Shown here in pieces: positions 42,201 through 48,557 of a stretch of DNA of 51,633 bases. Numbering within the stretch: the stretch's first letter is position 1; every line of letters starts with the position of its first letter. The notes beneath the pieces were generated by a model. The model had not been told where the DNA came from, did not search any database, and saw nothing but the letters and a program-made list of their open reading frames with translations. A program made the position numbers and the translations under genes. The DNA lies in assembly GCA_902490095.1 (NCBI GenBank), contig CABUCQ010000001.1, positions 1-51,633 on the forward strand. Reading direction: 5' to 3'. Origin of the DNA: an uncultured Collinsella sp. GTDB lineage: Bacteria; Actinomycetota; Coriobacteriia; Coriobacteriales; Coriobacteriaceae.

Positions 42201-43112
42201 ATGTCCTACAATACCCTGCCGACCGTCGCTGAGCTTTCGGGCGAGATGCGCGAGCGCTTGGCCAAGGTCAAGTACGTCTTTACCGACCTGGATGCCACGA
42301 TGCTCGCACCCGGCTCGTGCGTGCTGCGCGACAACGACGGCAACCCCTCGACCAAACTCGTCGAGGCCGTCGTGGCGCTCGCTCGCGCTGGTATTCAGGT
42401 GGTTCCCACCTCGGGCCGCAACCGTACCATGATCCACGAGGATGCGCGCGTGCTCGGCCTCAACTCCTACATCGGCGAGATGGGCGGCCTGGTCATGTAC
42501 GACCTCAAAGCCAACGATTGGGAGTATCTGACCGGCGACATGCCCTACGACTCCTCTTGCGGCCTCACGCCGCACCAGGTGATCGAGCAGACCGGCGTGT
42601 GCGAGAAGATCCTCGCCCGCTGGCCGCACAAGATCGAGTATCACAACGACATGTCGACCGGCTACAAGTACCGTGAGGTCACCGTCGGCATGCGCGGCGA
42701 TGTGCCCGACGATGAGGTTCAGGCCATCCTGGACGAGGCCGGCTGCGGTCTGATCTGGGCTTGCAACGGCCATCTGACTCACCTGTCCAAGCCGACGACG
42801 CTCGAGCTCGATCGCGTCGAGGACGGTCGCGCATTCAACATCAACCCCGCGGGCCTCAACAAGGGCGTCGCTATTGCGCGCTTCTGCGAGCACCTAGGGA
42901 TCGAGCGCGAGGAGACGTTGGCGCTCGGCGATTCCGAGTCCGATTTCTACATGGCCGATCACGTGGGCACGTTCTGCCTGGTCGAGAATGGCCTGACGAG
43001 CGCCGGCGCGCCCGAGTTCCTGGCTGCCTGCGAGAACGCTTTCGTTACGCGCGGCAAAATTGTCGACGGTTGGGCGGCGACGGCAGAGCTGCTGGTCGCG
43101 GCGCGTTCGTAG
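42201..43112 (+). CDS. HAD-superfamily (Cof-type) hydrolase
   Basis: 303 residues from ATG 42201 with CGGAG upstream. Motif I TDLDATM (D29, D31), motif II TSGR (near 75), a lysine in GLNKGVAIARF and motif IV ALGDSESDFYMAD show a complete haloacid-dehalogenase phosphatase with a type II cap, as in sugar-phosphate phosphatases of the Cof and mannosyl-3-phosphoglycerate group. The alanine between D31 and T33 (DLDAT) in place of the more common G is a small deviation. Substrate unknown. It lies between murE and murI, which may be chance. Confidence 0.85.
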   Translation: MSYNTLPTVAELSGEMRERLAKVKYVFTDLDATMLAPGSCVLRDNDGNPSTKLVEAVVALARAGIQVVPTSGRNRTMIHEDARVLGLNSYIGEMGGLVMYDLKANDWEYLTGDMPYDSSCGLTPHQVIEQTGVCEKILARWPHKIEYHNDMSTGYKYREVTVGMRGDVPDDEVQAILDEAGCGLIWACNGHLTHLSKPTTLELDRVEDGRAFNINPAGLNKGVAIARFCEHLGIEREETLALGDSESDFYMADHVGTFCLVENGLTSAGAPEFLAACENAFVTRGKIVDGWAATAELLVAARS

Positions 43113-43163
43113 CGCGGCGTCGCCGCACGTGGACATGTCTTTTCGAGAGAGACTGGTGAGGTA

Positions 43164-44048
43164 ATGTCCGATATCGAGAATCCGGCAGGCGACACGCGCC
43201 CGATTGGCGTGTTCGATTCTGGTTTGGGCGGTCTGACGGTTGCGCGCGCGATTGCGACGGCGTTGCCGCACGAGTCCGTCTACTACTTTGGTGACACCAA
43301 GCGCTGCCCCTACGGCACGCGCACCGAGGATGAAGTGCGCTCGTTTGCGTTGCAGGCGGGTCGTTGGCTTTCGAAGCACGACGTCAAGATTATGGTCATC
43401 GCCTGCAACACGGCGACCGCTGCGGCCTTGCGTTTGGCCCAGCAGGTGCTCGACGTTCCCGTGATCGGCGTGATCGCGCCGGGTGCCCGTGCAGCAATCA
43501 ACAGCACGCGTACGCGTCGCGTGGGCGTGCTCGCTACCAACCTCACCATTCGCTCGGGCGCCTACACGCGCGCCATTCAGGATCTAGATGCCGGCGTCGA
43601 TGTATACGGCTGTCCTGCCTCGAGCTTTGTCGAGGTTGTCGAACACGAGCTCGCCTCGGGTGCACATCTGCAGGAACAGTGGCTTGAGAACGAGGACATC
43701 TTCGATACGCCTGCCGTGCGTGCGCTGGTGGGTGCCACGGTTGAGCCGCTGCGCGACCACGGTATCGACACCGTGGTGCTCGGCTGTACGCATTTCCCGC
43801 TGTTGGTGGGACCTATCCGCCATGCGCTGGGGCCTGGGGTGCGCGTCGTGAGCTCCGCCGAGGAGACCACGCGCGAGCTGACCGATATCCTCACGCGCCG
43901 CGAGCAGCTGGCGGGCGACGCCGCCGAGCCGCAGCATCGTTTTGCCACGACGGCCGATAACATTGCCGAGTTTGCGGTGGCGGGTAGCTTTATCTTTGGC
44001 CAGCCGCTCAAGAGCATTGAGCATATCGATATCGACGAACTGAAATAG
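43164..44048 (+). CDS. murI: Glutamate racemase
   Basis: 294 residues, ATG after TGAGG. It makes D-glutamate for the peptidoglycan stem peptide. Seen: GVFDSGLGGLTVARAI with D18-S19, YFGDTKRCPYGTR, the first catalytic cysteine C81 in IACNTATAAAL and the second C208 in LGCTHFPLL. The C-terminus has an additional 25 to 30 residues (FGQPLKSIEHIDIDELK). It stands in the murE-HAD-murI run, supporting a cell-wall role. Confidence 0.95.
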   Translation: MSDIENPAGDTRPIGVFDSGLGGLTVARAIATALPHESVYYFGDTKRCPYGTRTEDEVRSFALQAGRWLSKHDVKIMVIACNTATAAALRLAQQVLDVPVIGVIAPGARAAINSTRTRRVGVLATNLTIRSGAYTRAIQDLDAGVDVYGCPASSFVEVVEHELASGAHLQEQWLENEDIFDTPAVRALVGATVEPLRDHGIDTVVLGCTHFPLLVGPIRHALGPGVRVVSSAEETTRELTDILTRREQLAGDAAEPQHRFATTADNIAEFAVAGSFIFGQPLKSIEHIDIDELK

Positions 44049-44103
44049 ATACAAGGTCACCGACCAAAGGCTCACTTTCACCTTTTGCCGAAAGGATATT
44101 TCT

Positions 44104-44829
44104 ATGGAGTATATGCAGGTCAACCGCGCCAACGGCCGTGCCGCCAATGAGCTGCGCCCCGTCAAGCTCACTCGTGGCGTCATGAAGCACGCCCACGGCT
44201 CGTGTTTGGCCGAGTTCGGTGACACGCGCGTGCTGTGCGCCGCCACTATCGAGGAGGGCGTGCCGGGCTGGCGAAAGGGAGCTAAGGCCGGCTGGGTGAC
44301 CGCGGAATACGCCATGCTGCCGGCGTCGACCGGCAAGCGCTGCAAGCGCGAGCACGCCAACCGCAAGGGCCGCTCCATGGAGATCGAGCGCCTCATCGGT
44401 CGCAGCCTGCGTACCGTCGTCAATATGAAGGCACTCGGCGAGTACACCGTTACCGTCGACTGCGACGTGATTCAGGCCGATGGCGGCACGCGTACAGCGA
44501 GCATCACCGGCGCCTGGGTGGCGCTGCGCGACGCCCTCGCCATGTGGGTCGAGGCGGGCAAGATCGAGCGCATCCCGCTTATCGGCCAGGTGGCTGCCAT
44601 CTCCATGGGCGTTGCCGACGGCAATACGCTGCTTGACCTCGATTATTCCGAGGACAGCCATGCCGAGGTCGACATGAACCTCGTCGCCACCGACACCGGC
44701 GAGATGATCGAGCTCCAGGGCACCGGCGAGCAGGCGCCCTTTGACCGCAAACGCCTCAACGCCCTGCTCGACCTGGGCGACAAGGGTATCGCCGAGCTCA
44801 TCGAGCTTCAGCGCCAAGCCATCGCCTAA
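44104..44829 (+). CDS. rph: Ribonuclease PH
   Basis: 241 residues, ATG after GAAAGGATA. The phosphorolytic 3' exoribonuclease trims tRNA 3' ends. NELRPVKLTRGVMKHAHGS, GWVTAEYAMLPAST, RSMEIERLIGRSLR and VDCDVIQADGGTRTA are typical, and the length is standard. rdgB follows, a common pairing. Confidence 0.96.
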   Translation: MEYMQVNRANGRAANELRPVKLTRGVMKHAHGSCLAEFGDTRVLCAATIEEGVPGWRKGAKAGWVTAEYAMLPASTGKRCKREHANRKGRSMEIERLIGRSLRTVVNMKALGEYTVTVDCDVIQADGGTRTASITGAWVALRDALAMWVEAGKIERIPLIGQVAAISMGVADGNTLLDLDYSEDSHAEVDMNLVATDTGEMIELQGTGEQAPFDRKRLNALLDLGDKGIAELIELQRQAIA

Positions 44830-44880
44830 CCTGCCAAAAGGGACAGGTTTATTTTGGTAGGTTTTATCTGCTGAAATGCT
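44830..44880 (+). repeat. 50-bp GGGACAGG repeat, copy 3
   Basis: Starts at the base after the rph stop codon: CCTGCCAAAAGGGACAGG, TTTATTTTGG, then a GGTTTTATCTGC tail. It aligns with the units at 18770 and 13894 (minus strand). Confidence 0.75.
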
Positions 44881-44969
44881 GCGTTGAAAGGTCCGATCGC
44901 CTGAGAGGGGAGAGGTCAAGTGCCCAAACGCCCCTCACGCGGCTTGCTATAGAGACAAGGAGGCCAGTC

Positions 44970-45611
44970 ATGGCACTTGAGAAGATTGACATCGACACCC
45001 TCGACCCGGCGGCGACCATCGTCGTGGCAACGGGCAACGCCCATAAGCTCACCGAGATCGAGGCCATTTTGGGCAAGGTCATGCCCGAGGTGCGCTTTGT
45101 GGCGCTCGGCCAGCTGGGTGATTTTGAGGATCCCGAGGAAAACGGCACGACGTTTTTGGAGAACGCCATCATCAAGGCCCAAGCCGCGGTTGAGGAGACG
45201 GGCCTTATGGCCATTGCCGACGATTCGGGCTTGGTCGTCGACGCGCTGGACGGTGAGCCCGGTGTGTATAGCGCGCGCTATGCGGGCGTGCACGGCGACG
45301 ATGCCGCCAACAACGCCAAGCTTCTCGTTAACCTGGAAGGCGTGGCAGATGAGGACCGCACCGCGCGCTTTATGAGCGTCGTCGCGCTCATCGACACGGA
45401 CGGTCTGGTTACCTATGGCGAGGGCGCCTGCGAGGGCGTTATCGCGCACGAGGGCCGCGGCGATCACGGCTTTGGCTACGACCCGCTGTTCCTGCCGGTC
45501 GACACGCCGGGCAAGACCATGGCCGAGCTCACGGCGGACGAGAAGAACGCCATCAGCCATCGATTCCATGCGCTCGAGCACCTATCCGCCAAACTGACGG
45601 GCGAGGAGTAG
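44970..45611 (+). CDS. rdgB: XTP/dITP diphosphatase (non-canonical purine NTP pyrophosphatase)
   Basis: 213 residues, ATG after AAGGAGG. It removes XTP and dITP from the nucleotide pool. VVATGNAHKLTEIEAIL (substrate loop), GTTFLENAIIKAQAA, ADDSGLVVDALDGEPGVYSA and HGFGYDPLF are family features. An N-terminal extension of about 15 residues precedes the usual start. dtd begins three bases after the stop. Confidence 0.95.
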   Translation: MALEKIDIDTLDPAATIVVATGNAHKLTEIEAILGKVMPEVRFVALGQLGDFEDPEENGTTFLENAIIKAQAAVEETGLMAIADDSGLVVDALDGEPGVYSARYAGVHGDDAANNAKLLVNLEGVADEDRTARFMSVVALIDTDGLVTYGEGACEGVIAHEGRGDHGFGYDPLFLPVDTPGKTMAELTADEKNAISHRFHALEHLSAKLTGEE

Positions 45612-45614
45612 GCC

Positions 45615-46061
45615 GTGCGTGCGGTGGTGCAGCGCGTACTCAACGCCGGCGTGACGGTCGACGGCGAGTGCGTGGGCCGCATTGGACGCGGCTACCTGGT
45701 GCTGCTGGGTGTGGGCCATGGCGATACGCGTGCCGAGGCCGATAAGCTGTGGGGCAAGCTCCGCGGACTGCGCATCAACGAGGACGAGAACGGCAAGACC
45801 AACTTGGCGCTTGCCGATGTCGACGGTGAGGTGCTCGTGGTGTCGCAGTTCACGCTGTTCGCTGACTGCCGCCACGGTCGCCGCCCATCGTTTACGGATG
45901 CCGGCGCACCCGATGTTGCCAACGAGCTCTACGAGTACTTCCTGACGCTTGTGCACGAGGACGTTGAGCATGTGGCGCACGGTATCTTTGGCGCCGACAT
46001 GAAGGTCGACCTCGTCAACGACGGCCCCTTCACCATCGTCTTGGACACCGATAGTCTGTAA
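45615..46061 (+). CDS. dtd: D-aminoacyl-tRNA deacylase (DTD)
   Basis: 148 residues, GTG start; ribosome binding site GAGGAG lies in the end of rdgB, so the two are coupled. MRAVVQRVLNAGVTVDG, SQFTLFADCRHGRRPSF and NDGPFTIVLD (the cross-subunit Gly-Pro motif region) identify DTD, which removes D-amino acids from tRNAs. Confidence 0.95.
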   Translation: MRAVVQRVLNAGVTVDGECVGRIGRGYLVLLGVGHGDTRAEADKLWGKLRGLRINEDENGKTNLALADVDGEVLVVSQFTLFADCRHGRRPSFTDAGAPDVANELYEYFLTLVHEDVEHVAHGIFGADMKVDLVNDGPFTIVLDTDSL

Positions 46062-46094
46062 GTAGTCAATTTGGGACGGGGCTTATTTAGCTAC
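46062..46094 (+). repeat. Solo GTAGTC...GCTAC repeat with GGGACGGGG core
   Basis: A 33-bp unit directly after the dtd stop codon. It starts GTAGTCAATTTGGGACGGGG and ends TTTAGCTAC, differing from the matching part of the 10801 arm at three positions. Confidence 0.75.
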
Positions 46095-46124
46095 TTGCGT
46101 ATGGTCACAACAGGGTGCTATAGT
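46095..46124 (+). promoter_or_regulatory. Putative veg promoter
   Basis: TTGCGT (46095-46100), 18-nt spacer, TATAGT (46119-46124). It begins at the end of the repeat unit. A short stem AGGGG/CCCCT with a T run (46145-46164) lies between it and veg and may be a leaky terminator. Confidence 0.55.
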
Positions 46125-46191
46125 ATTAGAGTTTTGTCTATCTTAGGGGTATTATCCCCTTTTTGAATTGCACCTTCTGGAGGCCCTGTTC

Positions 46192-46488
46192 ATGGAAGAG
46201 ATGGAAGTCAATCACGTCGACGACATCCACGAGAAGCTGACCGATATGGTGGGCGATCGCGTCAAGGTTAAGGCCAACATGGGCCGTACCCGCGTCGTCG
46301 AGCGCATGGGCACCATCAAGAGCGTCCACCCGGCCGTCTTCATTGTCGAGGTTGACGAGCGTCGTGGCCGCAAGTCGCGTCAGTCCTACCAGTATATCGA
46401 TGTGCTCACCGGTCAGGTCGAGCTGTTCGACCCCGAGAGCGGCGAGCATATCTTTACCCCGCTCGGCAATCAGCTCGAGGAGCATTAA
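46192..46488 (+). CDS. veg: Veg-family protein (DUF1021)
   Basis: 98 residues from ATG 46192 with GGAGG at 8-nt spacing; the longer frame from 46168 lacks a site. VDDIHEKLTDMVGDRVKVKA and YQYIDVLTGQVEL match Veg, a small beta-rich protein tied to biofilm regulation in Bacillus and usually located before ispE, as here. Confidence 0.85.
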   Translation: MEEMEVNHVDDIHEKLTDMVGDRVKVKANMGRTRVVERMGTIKSVHPAVFIVEVDERRGRKSRQSYQYIDVLTGQVELFDPESGEHIFTPLGNQLEEH

Positions 46489-46490
46489 CG

Positions 46491-47387
46491 GTGACCGATC
46501 GGTCCCTGACTCTTTCCGCGCCGGCAAAGATTAACCTCTACCTGGGGGTTCATACCGAGCGCGATGACCGCGGCTACCACAGGGTCGATTCCCTGATGGC
46601 GGCCGTCGGTCTTTCCGATACCGTGACGGTCACGCCGGCGCAGGCGCTGACCGTCCAGACGGTTCCGGCATCAGATTTTCCCATGCAAAAGAATACGGCG
46701 TATCGGGTTGCGGTTGCTATGGCCGAGCATTATGGTCGCGAGGCAAACATCTGCGTGACGATTGAGAAGCGCATTCCATTGTGCGCCGGCTTGGGCGGCC
46801 CCTCGACGGATGCGGCCGCGGTCATTGTCGCCTTGGCAGAGCTCTGGGGCATTGATCGCACCGACCCAGCGCTCGACGATATTGCGCGGGGCATTGGTGC
46901 TGACGTCCCGTTCTTTTTGCACGCGAGTCCTGCGTTCTACGTAGGTGGGGGAGACGTGCTGGCAACTGAGTACCCCGCGCTGCCCGCGACGCCCGTCGTG
47001 CTGGTCAAGCCGCGCGAGGCAAGCGTTTCGACAATTGAAGCCTATCGACGTTTTGACGAGGCCCCGGTGCCTGCGGACAAGCCCGGCGCGATAGCTTCTG
47101 CCTTGCGTGCTGGTGATGCCGAGACGGCATATGCACTCATCCATAATAATCTGGGTGTCATTTCCGCACAGATGGAGTCGCAGATTCAAACGGTCCTCGA
47201 CTGGCTGCGTAAACAGGACGGAACCGTTGCTGTAGATGTGTGCGGATCGGGTGCCTGCTCGTTTGCCATTTGCGACACCGCTGCCACGGTCGAAAGGCTT
47301 GCCGATGCTGCCCAGCAAAATGGCTGGTGGGCCTGCGCGACTGAGCTTATTCCCAACACGGTTCAAATCGACGCGCCAAAGAAATAA
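46491..47387 (+). CDS. ispE: 4-diphosphocytidyl-2-C-methyl-D-erythritol kinase
   Basis: 298 residues, GTG start two bases after veg with GAGGAG in the veg end. GHMP kinase of the MEP isoprenoid pathway. APAKINLYLGVH starts the substrate site; PLCAGLGGPSTDAA (96-109) is the ATP loop, with GPST in place of the usual GGSS; VCGSGACSFAIC is motif 3. The GPST variant should be tolerated, since S/T is retained. Veg-ispE are cotranscribed. Confidence 0.93.
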   Translation: MTDRSLTLSAPAKINLYLGVHTERDDRGYHRVDSLMAAVGLSDTVTVTPAQALTVQTVPASDFPMQKNTAYRVAVAMAEHYGREANICVTIEKRIPLCAGLGGPSTDAAAVIVALAELWGIDRTDPALDDIARGIGADVPFFLHASPAFYVGGGDVLATEYPALPATPVVLVKPREASVSTIEAYRRFDEAPVPADKPGAIASALRAGDAETAYALIHNNLGVISAQMESQIQTVLDWLRKQDGTVAVDVCGSGACSFAICDTAATVERLADAAQQNGWWACATELIPNTVQIDAPKK

Positions 47388-47436
47388 AAATTTCTCTAGC
47401 ACGCGGCGAAAATCTTTGTTACTATAGTCGAGCTAA

Positions 47437-47513
47437 CGGGTTGTGGCTCAGTTTGGTAGAGCACTGCGTTCGGGACGCAGGGGTCGCTGGTTCAAATCCA
47501 GTCAACCCGACCA
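47437..47513 (+). tRNA. tRNA-Pro (anticodon CGG)
   Basis: Acceptor CGGGTTG pairs with CAACCCG, anticodon stem CTGCG/CGCAG with loop TTCGGGA (anticodon CGG), T arm CTGG-TTCAAAT-CCAG, discriminator A, encoded CCA (47511-47513). A terminator follows. Confidence 0.95.
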
Positions 47514-47523
47514 GAGCATGAGG

Positions 47524-47553
47524 AGGGACCGCTTCTTGCGGTCCCTTTTTTTA
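47524..47553 (+). terminator. Terminator after tRNA-Pro
   Basis: AGGGACCGC (47524-47532) pairs with GCGGTCCCT (47538-47546), loop TTCTT, followed by a long T run. Confidence 0.9.
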
Positions 47554-47560
47554 GCTAGTG

Positions 47561-47589
47561 TTGTGATACCGCGATACCCGCGGTATACT
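47561..47589 (+). promoter_or_regulatory. tatA promoter with operator-like palindrome
   Basis: TTGTGA (47561-47566), exactly 17-nt spacer, TATACT (47584-47589). A perfect 8-bp inverted repeat ATACCGCG (47566-47573) / CGCGGTAT (47579-47586), spaced by 5, covers the space between the two hexamers and part of the -10. Confidence 0.7.
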
Positions 47590-47625
47590 CATTCGAGCTT
47601 GTCTCGCTGTATTGTGGAGGTCTAC

Positions 47626-47901
47626 ATGTTTGGACTGAGGGCTCCTGAGCTCATCATTATTCTCGTCGTTGTCCTGATTATCTTCGGGCCCAAGAACCTG
47701 CCGAAGCTCGGCAAGTCCCTCGGCTCTACCGTCAAGAATATCCGTGAGGGTATGGAGGGCGACGATAAGGCCGAGACCAAGCAGGCCGAGGAGGTCGTGG
47801 TCGAGCAGTCCGAGGAGGACAAGGAGATCGCTGAGCTCGAGGCCAAGCTCGCTGCTGCCAAGAAGAAGCAGGCAGAGGACAGCGACGCGGACGCAGAGTA
47901 G
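47626..47901 (+). CDS. tatA: Twin-arginine translocase subunit TatA/TatE
   Basis: 91 residues from ATG 47626 after TGGAGG. A single N-terminal membrane helix (about 8-22, ELIIILVVVLIIFGP) with the conserved F-G hinge, then an amphipathic helix (NLPKLGKSLGSTVKNIREG) and an acidic coiled tail. It forms the pore-like oligomer for folded proteins exported by Tat. No tatC is nearby. Confidence 0.92.
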   Translation: MFGLRAPELIIILVVVLIIFGPKNLPKLGKSLGSTVKNIREGMEGDDKAETKQAEEVVVEQSEEDKEIAELEAKLAAAKKKQAEDSDADAE

Positions 47902-47926
47902 TCCCATCCCTTTGGGGTGAGCACCT

Positions 47927-47959
47927 GACCGGCTTGCCCGCAGGCTAGCCGGTCTTTTT
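47927..47959 (+). terminator. Terminator after tatA
   Basis: GACCGGCT (47927-47934) pairs with AGCCGGTC (47947-47954), followed by TTTTT. Confidence 0.85.
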
Positions 47960-48007
47960 CGTTTTGTTGACAGTTGATTGTTTGATCAGAGTTGGGGAGA
48001 TATCCGT

Positions 48008-48478
48008 ATGGACGCAAGCCAGATCGTACTGACCGCTGAGGGCCGCCAGAAGCTCGTCGAGGAGCTCGCTTGGCGTGAGGGCGATTACGCCAAGGAGATC
48101 GTCGAGGACATCAAGGAAGCCCGCGCGTTCGGCGACCTTTCGGAGAACTCCGAGTACGACGCCGCTAAGGACAAGCAGGCCCAGAACGCCGCTCGTATTG
48201 CCGAGATCCAGGCCATCCTCGCCAACGCTCAGGTTGCTGCCACCACGGGCGACCTGACCGTCTCCATCGGTTCCACCGTTTCGCTGATTGATCCCAACGG
48301 CGAGGTCATGGAAGTCACGCTCGTCGGTACCACCGAGACCAACTCGCTCGAGCACAAGATTTCCAACGAGTCTCCGGTCGGTCACGCCATCATCGGTCAC
48401 GGCGAGGGCGACTCCGTCGAGGTCGTTACGCCTTCCGGCAAGACTCGCGTCTACACCATCGCCAAGATCGCACGCTAG
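48008..48478 (+). CDS. greA: Transcription elongation factor GreA
   Basis: 156 residues from ATG 48008 (MDASQIVLTAEG), GGGGAG upstream. N-terminal coiled coil (about 10-75) with the acidic tip DLSENSEYDAAK that reaches into RNA polymerase and stimulates cleavage of backtracked RNA, then the FKBP-like C-terminal domain (SPVGHAIIGHGEGDSVEV). TTGACA at 47967 is a perfect -35 but has no fair -10. Confidence 0.95.
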   Translation: MDASQIVLTAEGRQKLVEELAWREGDYAKEIVEDIKEARAFGDLSENSEYDAAKDKQAQNAARIAEIQAILANAQVAATTGDLTVSIGSTVSLIDPNGEVMEVTLVGTTETNSLEHKISNESPVGHAIIGHGEGDSVEVVTPSGKTRVYTIAKIAR

Positions 48479-48506
48479 ACCACGGTCCCGCGTAAAGGTA
48501 TGTTTT

Positions 48507-48539
48507 CGCTCCCTGGGACCGAATCCTGGGGAGCGTTTT
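48507..48539 (+). terminator. Terminator after greA
   Basis: CGCTCCC (48507-48513) pairs with GGGAGCG (48529-48535), followed by TTTT. Confidence 0.75.
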
Positions 48540-48557
48540 AGTTTGAGGAGCTAACTT

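Noticed and set aside
10801..46094. CRISPR array
   Set aside because: The repeats are dispersed, palindromic and not separated by regular spacers; no cas genes are present.
47967..47995. greA promoter from the perfect TTGACA
   Set aside because: No acceptable -10 at 15-19 nt; kept only as a remark.
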